64,000 bases of DNA. It comes from Pseudomonadota bacterium (GTDB lineage Bacteria > Pseudomonadota > Gammaproteobacteria > Steroidobacterales > Steroidobacteraceae). The stretch spans positions 1 through 64,000 of the forward strand of contig CANHFH010000003.1 in assembly GCA_947459825.1 (NCBI GenBank). Direction: 5' to 3'. The position numbers were made by a program, and so were the translations under genes. Below, in pieces: positions 52,458 to 61,433 of this stretch (position 1 is its first letter; each line of letters begins with the position of its first letter). The notes beneath the pieces are model-generated. The model saw nothing but the letters and a program-made list of their open reading frames with translations. It had not been told where the DNA came from and did not search any database.

Positions 52458-52925
52458 TCACTCCAGGCGTGCGTAGTGCAGCGGCAGGGCGGTGGTCGAT
52501 TTGATGGTCTCGAGCGAGAAGCTCGCGCTGACATCGAGCATCTCCAGCGCGGCGATCAGCCGCTTGTAGACGGCGTCGTAGGCGGCGATGTCGGGGACCG
52601 CGATGCGCAGCAGGTAGTCGACATCGCCGCTCATGCGGTGCAGCTCCGTCACTTCGGGCAGGTCCCGGACGACCTTGGCGAAGCGCTCGAACCAGCCGGC
52701 GCTGTGGCTCGGCGCCTTGATGGTGACGAACACCGTGGTGCCGACATTGAGCGCGCGGGCATCGAGCAGCGCGACGGTGCGGCGGATCACGCCGGTCTCG
52801 CGCAGCCGTTGGATGCGCCGCCAGCAGGGCGCCTTGGAGAGCCCCACGCGCTCGGCGATCTCGGCGGCGGTGAGGTCGGCGTCCTTCTGCAGCAGGTCCA
52901 GGATCTTGCGGTCGAGCTTGTCCAT
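52458..52925 (-). CDS. Lrp/AsnC family transcription regulator
   Basis: A 155-residue feast/famine regulator. The HTH (about 18-45) is TAAEIAERVGLSKAPCWRRIQRL and the C-terminal RAM domain has VFVTIKAPSHSAGWFERFAKVV, then SGDVDYLLRIAVPDIAAYD. CWRRIQRL is that of the Lrp branch rather than AsnC. A short palindrome lies directly before the ATG and may be its own operator. The divergent neighbour is a small DUF6356 gene. Confidence 0.93.
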   Translation of the reverse strand: MDKLDRKILDLLQKDADLTAAEIAERVGLSKAPCWRRIQRLRETGVIRRTVALLDARALNVGTTVFVTIKAPSHSAGWFERFAKVVRDLPEVTELHRMSGDVDYLLRIAVPDIAAYDAVYKRLIAALEMLDVSASFSLETIKSTTALPLHYARLE

Positions 52926-52938
52926 GAGACAACGTCTC
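52926..52938 (-). promoter_or_regulatory. Palindrome before the Lrp-type gene
   Basis: GAGAC-AAC-GTCTC adjoins the ATG and is followed by AT-rich sequence containing CATAAT on the minus strand (52950-52955), a plausible -10. The placement suits autorepression. Evidence is positional only. Confidence 0.35.
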
Positions 52939-53037
52939 TTTTAAATCCGATTATGAGAAACATTGTTGCGCGAAGTGGCGGGACTGTCCAGACCTTCGCA
53001 ACCCCGTTGCGGCGCTTGAGGGCTATCGTTGTCCGCC

Positions 53038-53307
53038 ATGGATCCGCTGCGCGCCTTCACCGAACATCCGGCCTCCGTGGGCGAGAGCTACTTCGGGCAT
53101 CTGCTGCAGGCGTCGCGTTTCGGCCTGCGCATGATCGGTGCCGGGCTCGCCTGTCTCGCGCACGGCCTGTTCCCGTTCCTGTGCGTGACCCGGGGTTCGG
53201 ACGCCCTGTCGGCGTTGCATGCCGAGATGGCGGCGCGGCGCGCCAAGGCCTGCGGCGAGAGCGCCGCCCTCGACACCTCCGTCCGGAGCGGCGCCGTAAT
53301 CCGCTAG
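53038..53307 (+). CDS. DUF6356 family protein
   Basis: An 89-residue protein. FTEHPASVGESYFGHLLQASRFGLRMI, seen here as HPASVGESYFGHL, then a hydrophobic helix (GAGLACLAHGLFPFLC, about 34-50) and the TRGSDALSALHAEMAARR end match small membrane-associated proteins annotated DUF6356. It probably has one or two membrane passes. The function is unknown. TATCGT eight bases before the ATG is a weak -10 candidate. The stop TAG forms part of TAGACT, 20 bp before rlmI. Confidence 0.75.
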   Translation: MDPLRAFTEHPASVGESYFGHLLQASRFGLRMIGAGLACLAHGLFPFLCVTRGSDALSALHAEMAARRAKACGESAALDTSVRSGAVIR

Positions 53308-53329
53308 ACTCCGCAGCGGTCCAGGCCGC

Positions 53330-54598
53330 GTGGATGTCCCTTTGAGCCCCCAGTCCTCCGATCCTTCGGCTCTGCCCGAACTGCGTCTGCGTCGCGGCGA
53401 GGACCGCCGGCTGCGCGCGGGCCATCCCTGGATATTCAGCAACGAGATCGATGTCGCGGCCACGCCGCTCGCGGGGTTCGCCCCGGGGCAGCAGGTGCGC
53501 GTCACCACCGACCGCGGTCAGGCGATCGGGGTCGCGTATGTGAACCCCGCGACGCTCATCGCCGCCCGGCTGCTCGCCCGCGACCGCACCACCGCGGTCG
53601 ATGTCGGCTGGTTGGCCGAGCGCCTGCGCAGCGCGCTGGCGCTGCGTGAGCGGCTGGCGGCCACGCCGCATTACCGTTGGGTGTTCGGTGAGTCGGATGG
53701 GCTGCCAGGTCTCGTGCTCGACCGTTACGGCGATGTCGTGGTCGGCCAGATCACCACGCGGGGCATGGACCGGCTGCGCGAGGCGATCGAGGAGGCCGTC
53801 CGCCGGGTGCTCGCACCGCAGGCGCTCGTCTGGCGCAACGACTCGGGCGCCCGTGCGCTCGAGGGCCTGCCTGAAGAGGTGTCGACGGCCTTCGGCGAGG
53901 CGCCCGACCGGCTCGAGGTCGTCGAGACCTTGCCGGGCGGTCCGGCGCTGCGTTTCTCGCTGCCCGTCGCCGATGGCCAGAAGACCGGGTGGTTCTACGA
54001 TCAGACCTTCAACCGCAGTCTGCTCGGCCGTTTCCTGAAGCCCGGCGCGCGCGTGCTCGATGTCTGCAGCTATGCGGGCGGTTGGGCCGCGACCGCGGCC
54101 GCGCTCGGTGCCGGCGACATCGACTGTGTGGATTCTTCGGCGGCGGCGCTGGCCCGAGCGGTCGAGCATGTCGAAGCGGCGCGCGGCGCGTCCGGCGGCG
54201 GCGCCGGCACCGCGACCACCACCGCGCATCGCGGCGATGCCTTCGATCAGCTTGCAGCGCTCGCGGAGGCGGGTCGCCGCTTCGATGTGGTGGTCGTCGA
54301 TCCGCCGGCCTTCATCAAGCGCCGCAAGGAGTTCCCGCAGGGGGTGGCCGCGTACCGCAAGCTCAACCAGCTCGCGCTGCGGGTGCTCGAGCCCGAGGGG
54401 CTGCTCGTCTCCTGCTCCTGTTCCTACCATCTCTCCGCCGACGACCTCCTCGGTGCGATCCAGGGCGCGGCACGGCATGTCGACCGTTTCGTGCAGGTGC
54501 TGCATCAGGGTGGCCAATCCCCGGACCATCCGGTGCATCCGGCGGTGCCCGAGACGCGCTATCTCAAGGCGTTTTTCTGCCGCGTGACGCGCTGCTGA
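53330..54598 (+). CDS. rlmI: 23S rRNA (cytosine1962-C5)-methyltransferase RlmI family
   Basis: A 422-residue SAM methyltransferase with an N-terminal PUA domain (LRLRRGEDRRLRAGHPWIFSNEI in parts), an EEHEC-like middle and a Rossmann fold: VLDVCSYAGGWAATAAALGA (motif I), DVVVVDPPAFIKRRKEF (motif IV) and LLVSCSCSYHLS with the catalytic Cys (motif VI). It methylates cytosine in 23S rRNA. The start GTG at 53330 is the most upstream reasonable one; TTG at 53342 is an alternative. It is followed by lgt. Confidence 0.92.
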   Translation: MDVPLSPQSSDPSALPELRLRRGEDRRLRAGHPWIFSNEIDVAATPLAGFAPGQQVRVTTDRGQAIGVAYVNPATLIAARLLARDRTTAVDVGWLAERLRSALALRERLAATPHYRWVFGESDGLPGLVLDRYGDVVVGQITTRGMDRLREAIEEAVRRVLAPQALVWRNDSGARALEGLPEEVSTAFGEAPDRLEVVETLPGGPALRFSLPVADGQKTGWFYDQTFNRSLLGRFLKPGARVLDVCSYAGGWAATAAALGAGDIDCVDSSAAALARAVEHVEAARGASGGGAGTATTTAHRGDAFDQLAALAEAGRRFDVVVVDPPAFIKRRKEFPQGVAAYRKLNQLALRVLEPEGLLVSCSCSYHLSADDLLGAIQGAARHVDRFVQVLHQGGQSPDHPVHPAVPETRYLKAFFCRVTRC

Positions 54599-54601
54599 AG
54601 A

Positions 54602-54607
54602 TAGAAT
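54602..54607 (+). promoter_or_regulatory. -10-like TAGAAT directly before lgt
   Basis: TAGAAT (five of six), six bases (CGCGGG), then the lgt ATG. The same hexamer and spacing occur before purE and the ABC ATPase gene. Confidence 0.45.
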
Positions 54608-54613
54608 CGCGGG

Positions 54614-55420
54614 ATGCTGACCTACCCCGGCTTCGATCCGGTCGCGTTCTCCCTCGGGCCGCTGCATGTGCGCTGGTACGGCCTCACCTATGTCGTCGCC
54701 TTCGGCGTCGCCTGGTGGCTCGCGCGTCGTCGCGCGGCGCGACCGGGCTCCACCTGGACGCCGCTCGATGTCGACGACTTCGTGTTCTTCGCGATGCTCG
54801 GCACCATCCTCGGCGGCCGCATCGGTTATGTGCTGTTCTACGGGCTCGGGTTCTGGGCGCAGGACCCGTGGTACCCGCTGCGCATCACCGACGGCGGCAT
54901 GTCCTTCCACGGCGGCCTCATCGGCGTGCTGGTCGCGCTCGCCTGGTTCGCCCGCAGCCGCGGCAAGCGCGTGGCGGATGTGTTCGATTTCGCCGCTGCG
55001 CTGCCCGGCATCGGCATCTTCGCCGTGCGCATGGGCAACTTCATCAACGGCGAACTGTGGGGACGGCCCGGCGAGGCGCCGTGGGTGATGCTGGTCGACG
55101 GCGTGCCGCGGCATCCCACCCAGGTCTACGAAGCCCTGCTCGAAGGGCTGCTGCTCGCCGTGGTGCTGTGGTGGTTCACTTCGAAGCCCCGGCCGCGGCT
55201 CGCGCCCTCGGGTCTGTTCCTCGTCATGTATTCGCTCGGGCGGCTGACGGTCGAGTTCTGGCGGATGCCCGATGAGCACATCGGCTATCTCTACGGCGGT
55301 TGGCTCACCATGGGCCATCTGCTCACGCTGCCGATGCTGCTGGCGGGCCTCGCGTTGATGGCGATCGCCTATCGGCGCGGCGAGGCCTCGGGCAACTTCC
55401 GCGCGGCGGGCGCGGGCTGA
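54614..55420 (+). CDS. lgt: Prolipoprotein diacylglyceryl transferase
   Basis: A 268-residue inner-membrane enzyme that adds diacylglycerol to the lipobox cysteine of prolipoproteins. LHVRWYGLTYVVAF at the start, GGRIGYVLFYG, GGMSFHGGLIGVLVAL (essential His) and RMGNFINGELWGRP are the Lgt signature; about seven membrane helices. lgt-thyA is a conserved pair. The start is 15 bp after rlmI. Confidence 0.97.
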   Translation: MLTYPGFDPVAFSLGPLHVRWYGLTYVVAFGVAWWLARRRAARPGSTWTPLDVDDFVFFAMLGTILGGRIGYVLFYGLGFWAQDPWYPLRITDGGMSFHGGLIGVLVALAWFARSRGKRVADVFDFAAALPGIGIFAVRMGNFINGELWGRPGEAPWVMLVDGVPRHPTQVYEALLEGLLLAVVLWWFTSKPRPRLAPSGLFLVMYSLGRLTVEFWRMPDEHIGYLYGGWLTMGHLLTLPMLLAGLALMAIAYRRGEASGNFRAAGAG

Positions 55421-55435
55421 CGGCGCGGCACTGCG

Positions 55436-56230
55436 ATGCGCCAGTACCATGACCTGATGCGATTGGTGCGCGACCACGGTGCGCGCAAGGCCGATCGCAC
55501 CGGCACCGGTACGCTGTCGGTGTTCGGCCACCAGATGCGCTTCGACCTGCGCGAGGGCTTCCCGCTCGTCACCACCAAGAAGGTGCACCTCAAGTCGGTG
55601 GTGCACGAGCTGCTGTGGTTCCTGCGCGGCGACACCAACACCGCCTACCTGCGCGAGCATGGCGTCAGCATCTGGGACGAGTGGGCCGACCCGCAGGGTG
55701 AGCTCGGCCCGGTCTACGGCAAGCAGTGGCGTTCCTGGCCGGCGCCGGATGGCGGCAGCATCGACCAGATCGCCGAGACGGTCCGTCTGCTGCGTACGCA
55801 GCCCGACTCGCGCCGCATCATCGTCAGCGCCTGGAACGTGGGCGAGCTCGGCAAGATGGCGTTGATGCCCTGCCACGCCTTCTTCCAGTTCTATGTGGCG
55901 GAAGGTCGGCTCTCGTGCCAGCTCTACCAGCGCAGCGCCGACATCTTCCTCGGCGTGCCGTTCAACATCGCCTCCTATGCGCTGCTGACACACATGCTCG
56001 CGCAGCAGTGCGACCTCGGGGTCGGCGACTTCGTGTGGACGGGCGGCGATTGCCACCTCTACCTCAACCACCTCGAGCAGGTGGAGACGCAGCTCGCGCG
56101 CGCGCCGCGACCGCTGCCGCAGCTCGTCATCCGACGCCGTCCGCCCTCCATCTTCGACTACGCCTTCGAGGACTTCGAGTTCCAAGGCTACGACCCGCAC
56201 CCGGCCATCCGCGCGCCGGTGGCGGTCTGA
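55436..56230 (+). CDS. thyA: Thymidylate synthase
   Basis: A 264-residue enzyme that methylates dUMP with methylene-THF. Nucleophile Cys146 lies in [43 protein letters not shown] and [21 protein letters not shown] are standard. The usual gammaproteobacterial order is lgt-thyA-folA, but here a SET-domain gene separates thyA from folA by about 600 bp. Confidence 0.98.
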   Translation: MRQYHDLMRLVRDHGARKADRTGTGTLSVFGHQMRFDLREGFPLVTTKKVHLKSVVHELLWFLRGDTNTAYLREHGVSIWDEWADPQGELGPVYGKQWRSWPAPDGGSIDQIAETVRLLRTQPDSRRIIVSAWNVGELGKMALMPCHAFFQFYVAEGRLSCQLYQRSADIFLGVPFNIASYALLTHMLAQQCDLGVGDFVWTGGDCHLYLNHLEQVETQLARAPRPLPQLVIRRRPPSIFDYAFEDFEFQGYDPHPAIRAPVAV

Positions 56231-56258
56231 CCCATCACCTGACAGGAGAGCCTTCACC

Positions 56259-56843
56259 GTGACTATCCCCGAGATGCGTACCAGCCGCTGGATCGAAGTC
56301 CGCGAATCCCCCATCCATGGCAGCGGCGTGTTCGCCGCGCGCCGCATCCCGAAGGGGACGCGCGTCATCGAGTACCTCGGCGACCGCATCACGCACAAGG
56401 AAGCCGACGACCGTTACGAGGACCACGACCCGAGCGACAACCACACCTTCCTGTTCATCGTCGACCGTCGGACGGTGATCGATGCGGGGGTGAACGGCAA
56501 CGCCGCGCGCTTCATCAACCACTCCTGCGACGGCAACTGCACTTCGGTGATCGAGCAGCGGCGTGTCTTCATCGAGTCGACCCGCGTCATCGAGAAGGGC
56601 GAAGAGCTCGGCTACGACTACGAGATCGGCCGCGAGAAGGACGACCCGGAGAACGTCGACGAGATCTTCGCCTGCCGCTGCGGCAGCCCGAAGTGCCGCG
56701 GCACCATGCTCTATCCGGCCGAGAAGCCCGCCAAGAAGAAGAAGGCCAAGAAGAAGGTCGCGAAGAAGAAGACCGCGAAGAGGCCGGTCAAGAAGCCGAC
56801 CAAGAAGAAGACGCGCCGCGCCAAGGGCGGTCGCGGACGCTGA
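56259..56843 (+). CDS. SET-domain protein-lysine methyltransferase with H1-like tail
   Basis: A 194-residue protein with a full SET domain (about 10-125): SPIHGSGVFAARRIPKGTRVIEYLG in parts, RFINHSC (84-90) and GYDYEI (118-123), followed by a post-SET cysteine cluster (CxC...C, 139-146). From residue 156 the tail is almost only Lys with Ala, Pro, Val and Thr, like eukaryotic histone H1 or bacterial H1-like proteins. The start is GTG with AGGAG ten bases before. It lies between thyA and folA and ends 1 bp before folA. Targets in bacteria are unknown; the tail could bind DNA or be a substrate. Confidence 0.9.
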   Translation: MTIPEMRTSRWIEVRESPIHGSGVFAARRIPKGTRVIEYLGDRITHKEADDRYEDHDPSDNHTFLFIVDRRTVIDAGVNGNAARFINHSCDGNCTSVIEQRRVFIESTRVIEKGEELGYDYEIGREKDDPENVDEIFACRCGSPKCRGTMLYPAEKPAKKKKAKKKVAKKKTAKRPVKKPTKKKTRRAKGGRGR

Positions 56844-57377
56844 ATGCACGCGTCGCCGCGCATCACGCTGGCGGTCGCCGTGGCCGACAACGGCGTGATC
56901 GGCCGCGGCGGTGAGCTGCCGTGGCGGTTGCCCGAGGACCTCAGGCGCTTCAAGGCGGCGACCCTCGGCAAGCCGGTGCTGATGGGCCGCAAGACCTTCG
57001 AGTCCATCGGCCGGGCGCTGCCGGGGCGTCTCAACATCGTGCTCACCCGCCAGCCGGGTTGGCAGCCGTCCGACCCGGCGGTGCGCGTGGCACCCGACCT
57101 CGACGCGGCGCTCGCCCTCGCGGGCGACGCAGCGGAGGTCACGGTGATCGGCGGCTCGGAGGTCTACGCGCTGGCGCTGCCGCGCGCGTCACGGGTGCTG
57201 CTCACCGAGGTGCACGCCGCGCCCGAGGGCGACACCGTGTTGCCGCGTTTCGACCCGCGCGAGTGGCGTGAGGTCTCCCGTGAGCGTTGGGCTGCCGATG
57301 GGCGTCATGCGCACGACATGAGCTTCGTGGAACTCGAACGCATCGTCGACCGTCATCGGAGTGCAACGGTCGGGTAA
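56844..57377 (+). CDS. folA: Dihydrofolate reductase
   Basis: A 177-residue enzyme reducing dihydrofolate, which is needed to regenerate the folate used by ThyA. ITLAVAVADNGVIGRGGELPWRLPEDLRRFK, here in parts NGVIGRGGELPWRLPEDL, then VLMGRKTFESIGRALPGRLNIVLTR and VIGGSEVYALALP are clear. The ATG follows the SET stop codon directly. It ends the lgt-thyA-SET-folA unit. Confidence 0.97.
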   Translation: MHASPRITLAVAVADNGVIGRGGELPWRLPEDLRRFKAATLGKPVLMGRKTFESIGRALPGRLNIVLTRQPGWQPSDPAVRVAPDLDAALALAGDAAEVTVIGGSEVYALALPRASRVLLTEVHAAPEGDTVLPRFDPREWREVSRERWAADGRHAHDMSFVELERIVDRHRSATVG

Positions 57378-57443
57378 CCTCACCGAAACCTCGCGCGGCG
57401 AACATGCGCGCCTCGGACGATACAGTCCTTCCCGGGGTAGCCC

Positions 57444-60038
57444 ATGTCCAACCTCTCGGGTGCGCGAGCAGTGCGCCGTTCCGTCTCCATCGCCATCTCC
57501 GCCTCTGTCGCCGCGCTCGTCGCGCAGTCCGCCGCCATGGCGCAGACGCCGGCCCCTGCGCCCGCGCCCGCCCCGGCGCCGGAGGTCCTCGAGGAGGTGG
57601 TGATCACCGCCATCATCGATTCCGCGAAGCGCGCCGCCGACCAGCAGAAGAATTCGCGCGGCGTGACCAATGTGGTCGCCGCCGACGCCATCGGCCGTTT
57701 CCCCGACCCCAACATCGCCGAGGCGCTGCAGCGCGTCGTGGGCGTCGCCATCTCCCGCGACCAGGGCGAGGGCCGCTACATCAACGTGCGCGGCGGCCCG
57801 TCGGAGTTCTCCGCCGTGACCATCGACGGGGTGAGCATCGCCGCGCCGGATCCGACCACCCGCGCCATCGACCTCGATACCGTGCCCTCGGACATCGTGG
57901 GGTCGCTCGAGATCACGAAGACGCTGCGGCCTGACCAGGACGCCGACTCCATCACCGGCGCCATCGACATCAAGACCCAGTCGCCTTTCGACTACAAGGG
58001 TTTCCGGGCCCGCGCCTCGCTCGGCGGCTCCTACAACGAGTTCGGCGGTACCCATGACAAGCGCGGCTCGTTCTCGGTGAGCGACATCTGGGAAGGTGAG
58101 CAGCAGCTGGGTCTGCTCCTGTCAGGGAGCTATTCGGAGACCGACCGGCAGGTCGACAACATCGAGACGGCGTGGGCACGGCTGACCCGGCCCGAGGGCG
58201 GGCAGGTGTTCGGCGTCGTCGAGAACCTCTTCAAGGATTACGACACCAAGCGTGAACGCATGGCCTTCACGGGCGCAGCGGAGCTCCGCACCGAGGATGG
58301 CTCGAGGCTGTTCGCGCGCGGCACCTGGTCCCGTTTCACCGACGACGAGTACCGCAATCAGCTGCTCGTCCTCTGGTCCGAGGGCGTGCTGCTGCCCGGC
58401 GCGACCGACGAGAAGGCCTCGTTCCGCAACATCCGTGTCGCCAAGCAGATCCGTCATCGTATCGTGCGCAACGACATCGTGACCGGCGAGGTCGGCGGCG
58501 CGAAGGATTTCGGCGGGTGGACGCTCGATGGTTCGGTGTCGATCGCCAGCACCGAGCAGACCTATCCGCGGCGTGACGAACTGCTGTGGCGCACCGCGGC
58601 GCTCGGCACTGCGACTGCGCCGATCAGCTACGACTACTCGGCGTCGGCGCGCGAGCCGGCCATCTCGCTCTTCACCACCGGCCAGCACCTCAACCCTGCC
58701 AACTTCTCCTTCCGCGAGAACGCCTACCGCACCTCCGAGACGAGCGATGACGCTCTGGGCGCGAAGGTGAACCTGGCCTTCCCCGTCGTGATCGGCGGCG
58801 GCGAGGGCGAACTGAAGTTCGGCGCCAAGTACAAGGCCAGCGAGCGCAAGGCTGACGAGGACCGGTTCCGCGACCGTGCTTCGACCGCTGCGCCTGCGAC
58901 CCCGTTGGCGGGCTTCCTGACCGCGGAACCCAGCCGCAACTACGGCTACGACCTCGGATTCAAGGTCGACCCCTCGCTCGCCGACGCTTATTACGACGCG
59001 ACCAAGTCCCGCTCGCCGATCCGAGCCGAGCAGTCGGCGACCGCCGACTACACCGCTGACGAGACCGTGCTCGCGGGCTACGGCATGGCGGACCTCGACT
59101 TCGGTCGCTTGAGCCTGGTGGCCGGCCTGCGTGTCGAACGCACCGAGACCGAGGGGTCGGCGCCGGTATTCAACCAGGCGACCGGCACGATCGCTGCGCG
59201 CACCGACAAGCGCAGCTATACGGATGTCTTCCCGGGCGTCACGCTGCGCTACGAGATAAGCGACGCCTTCATCGCGCGAGCCGCGGTGACCCGCGGCATG
59301 ATGCGACCGGACTTCACCGATATCGTGCCGCGCGCGCTCGAGTCCCAGGAGGGCACGCTGCTAGTCGTGCAGCAGGGCAATCCCGAGCTGAAGCCGACGC
59401 TGTCGAACAACCTCGATGCCTCGCTCGAGTACTACTTCGAGCCGATCGGCGTGCTCTCGGCGAGCGGCTTCTACAAGGACCTGAAGGACTACAACTACAC
59501 CCTGCGCAGCTCGGGCAGCTATCTCGGCACGCCGGCGGCGATCATCACGCCCGAGAACGCCGATGGTGAGCTGTTCGGCGTCGAACTCGCCTGGCAGCAG
59601 CAGTTCACGCAGCTGCCGGGTTGGCTGTCCGGTTTCGGCGTGTTCGCCAACTTCACCTATGTCGACGCGTCCATCGACCTCGGTCGCACCTACGGCGGTC
59701 GGTCGTCGTTCCCGCTGCCGGGGCAGTCCGAGACGGTGTCTAACTTCGCGCTGTTCTACGAGAAGGGTCCGGTCAGCCTGCGTCTGAGCTACACCGACCG
59801 CAGCGACTACCTCGACGAGATCAACGCCGAGGACGGCGCCCTGGACCTCTACTGGGCGGGCCGCGACCAGATCGATTTCACCGGCAGCTACCAGTTCAGC
59901 AAGATGTTCGAGGGTTTCGTGGAGGCCAAGAACCTCACCAACTCCAAGGGCATCCGCTACTACGGCAAGCCGAGCCGCGTCTACGAGTACGAGCAGTTCG
60001 GCTACAGCGTATTCGTGGGTGCACGGCTGAAGCTGTAA
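57444..60038 (+). CDS. TonB-dependent receptor (phytate-linked)
   Basis: An 864-residue outer-membrane receptor with signal peptide (1-33), an Ala-Pro repeat linker (TPAPAPAPAPAPAP) and EEVVITAIIDSAKRA as TonB box. The plug has FPDPNIAEALQRVVGVAISRDQGEGRYINVRG and ITKTLRPDQDADSITGAID, typical of the large proteobacterial/Caulobacter TIGR01782 group; the barrel ends YSVFVGARLKL. The phytase gene 10 bp downstream points to phytate, its inositol-phosphate products or chelated metal as ligand. TACAGT at 57421 with a GGGG Shine-Dalgarno gives a short leader. Confidence 0.9.
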   Translation: MSNLSGARAVRRSVSIAISASVAALVAQSAAMAQTPAPAPAPAPAPEVLEEVVITAIIDSAKRAADQQKNSRGVTNVVAADAIGRFPDPNIAEALQRVVGVAISRDQGEGRYINVRGGPSEFSAVTIDGVSIAAPDPTTRAIDLDTVPSDIVGSLEITKTLRPDQDADSITGAIDIKTQSPFDYKGFRARASLGGSYNEFGGTHDKRGSFSVSDIWEGEQQLGLLLSGSYSETDRQVDNIETAWARLTRPEGGQVFGVVENLFKDYDTKRERMAFTGAAELRTEDGSRLFARGTWSRFTDDEYRNQLLVLWSEGVLLPGATDEKASFRNIRVAKQIRHRIVRNDIVTGEVGGAKDFGGWTLDGSVSIASTEQTYPRRDELLWRTAALGTATAPISYDYSASAREPAISLFTTGQHLNPANFSFRENAYRTSETSDDALGAKVNLAFPVVIGGGEGELKFGAKYKASERKADEDRFRDRASTAAPATPLAGFLTAEPSRNYGYDLGFKVDPSLADAYYDATKSRSPIRAEQSATADYTADETVLAGYGMADLDFGRLSLVAGLRVERTETEGSAPVFNQATGTIAARTDKRSYTDVFPGVTLRYEISDAFIARAAVTRGMMRPDFTDIVPRALESQEGTLLVVQQGNPELKPTLSNNLDASLEYYFEPIGVLSASGFYKDLKDYNYTLRSSGSYLGTPAAIITPENADGELFGVELAWQQQFTQLPGWLSGFGVFANFTYVDASIDLGRTYGGRSSFPLPGQSETVSNFALFYEKGPVSLRLSYTDRSDYLDEINAEDGALDLYWAGRDQIDFTGSYQFSKMFEGFVEAKNLTNSKGIRYYGKPSRVYEYEQFGYSVFVGARLKL

Positions 60039-60048
60039 CCTCCGACGC

Positions 60049-61146
60049 ATGCGTTTCGTCACAGAGCTCAAGGCCACGATCTTCGGCGTCGCGTTCGCCG
60101 TGGGCACCCCGTGGGCGGCCGCGGCGGCGGGTGCTGCCCCCGCCGCCGGCGTGGTCCAGCCCCGGGTGGTGACCGCGCCCGTGCGCCACGACACCGACGA
60201 TCCGGCGATCTGGGTCGACCCGGCCGACCCTGCGCGTACGCTCGTCGTGGGCACAGACAAGGATATCGACGGCGCGCTGTATGTGTTCGGCCTCGACGGT
60301 CGGGTGCGCGAGGACCTCGTGGTCCGCGGCCTGCTGCGTCCCAACAACGTCGACATCGCCCGCGGCGTCATGCTCGGTGGCAAGCCGGTCGACCTCGTGA
60401 TCATCGCGGAGCGTTTCGCTCATCGGCTGCGCGTCTACACCTTGCCGGACATGCGGCCCGTCGATGGCGGCGGCATCCCGGTGTTCGAGGGCGAGCGTGC
60501 GCGTGATGTCATGGGCGTCGCAGCGTGGGTGCGGCCGGGCGACGGGGCGCTGTTGGTGACCGTCAGCCGATCGGATCGCCACGCGCCGAAGCAGGGCTAC
60601 CTGCACCAGTACCGCCTCGTCGATGACGGCAGCGCGCGGTTGCGGAGTCTCTTGGTACGGGCCTTCGGTGAGTGGAGCGGTCGCAAGGAGATCGAGGCGC
60701 TTTCGGTGGACCCGGTCGGCGGCCATGTCTACGCCAGTGACGAGAGCTTCGGGCTGCGCAAGTACCGCGTCGACCCTTCGGCGGAGGACGCCGACGAGGA
60801 GCTCGCGCTCTTCGGCTCCACCGGCTTCGCGCGCGACCACGAGGGCAGCGCGGTGATGCGCGACGCCTCAGGGCGCGCTTGGCTCTGGGTGTCGGACCAG
60901 CAGGCCGGCACGCTGCGGGTGTTCGATCTGGCGGGCTCGCCGGGGAAGCCGGAGGAACCGCGCTTCATCGGTCATGTGCCGTTCGCGGCCCGCGAGACGG
61001 ACGGCATCGACCTCGTGGTCGGCGATCTGCCGGGGTTCCCGGGCGGGTTGCTGGTCGCGATGTCGGACGACCGCACATTCCATTTCTATGCGATCGACGA
61101 CCTTTTGAAGGCCTTGGTGCCGGCTGCGGCGCCCGCGCGTCGCTGA
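60049..61146 (+). CDS. Beta-propeller (3-)phytase
   Basis: A 365-residue exported phytase with a signal peptide (1-27). Family marks are VRHDTDDPAIWVDPADPARTLVVGTDKD in parts, GLLRPNNVDIARGV, GYLHQYRLV, KEIEALSVDPVGGHVYASDES and ETDGIDLVVGDLPGFPGGLLVAMSDD. These acidic and Asn residues bind calcium and phosphate in beta-propeller phytases, which release phosphate from phytate. It is the last gene of a two-gene unit with the TonB receptor. Confidence 0.93.
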   Translation: MRFVTELKATIFGVAFAVGTPWAAAAAGAAPAAGVVQPRVVTAPVRHDTDDPAIWVDPADPARTLVVGTDKDIDGALYVFGLDGRVREDLVVRGLLRPNNVDIARGVMLGGKPVDLVIIAERFAHRLRVYTLPDMRPVDGGGIPVFEGERARDVMGVAAWVRPGDGALLVTVSRSDRHAPKQGYLHQYRLVDDGSARLRSLLVRAFGEWSGRKEIEALSVDPVGGHVYASDESFGLRKYRVDPSAEDADEELALFGSTGFARDHEGSAVMRDASGRAWLWVSDQQAGTLRVFDLAGSPGKPEEPRFIGHVPFAARETDGIDLVVGDLPGFPGGLLVAMSDDRTFHFYAIDDLLKALVPAAAPARR

Positions 61147-61433
61147 GCACCCCTGCCGAAAGTCATTTGACTGTCCGTTATGGCGGCGGGGCGTCGTATT
61201 CCCCTCTGCCATGAAGAGAACAACCTGCGCCGCGCGCGCCCGCCATCCCTCGTCCCCCGCCGCGCCGGGGCCCGCCATCCCCTCTTCCCGTCATCCCGGT
61301 CCGGGTGCGGCGCCGACGGCAAGCCCGCCGCGCCGCGCCTGTCAGCCCGGACGCGGCCGTTGGGCGGCCTTCGGCGAACGCGGTTGGTGGTACGCACCGT
61401 GCTGCGCCTCGCTGCCGCGGGCGCGCGGCGAGG
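61147..61433. other. Intergenic stretch after the phytase gene
   Basis: 287 bp between the phytase and NADH dehydrogenase stop codons. I see no convincing gene, RNA or T-tailed terminator; open frames here are Arg/Pro-rich and lack ribosome binding sites. CCGAAAGTCATTTGACTGTCCG just after the phytase has only a short AGTCA...TGACT repeat. Confidence 0.5.

Noticed and set aside
57350-57366. Possible PhoB box before the receptor-phytase genes
   Set aside because: CCGTCAT resembles one half of a Pho box but the second repeat does not fit, and the site lies within folA.
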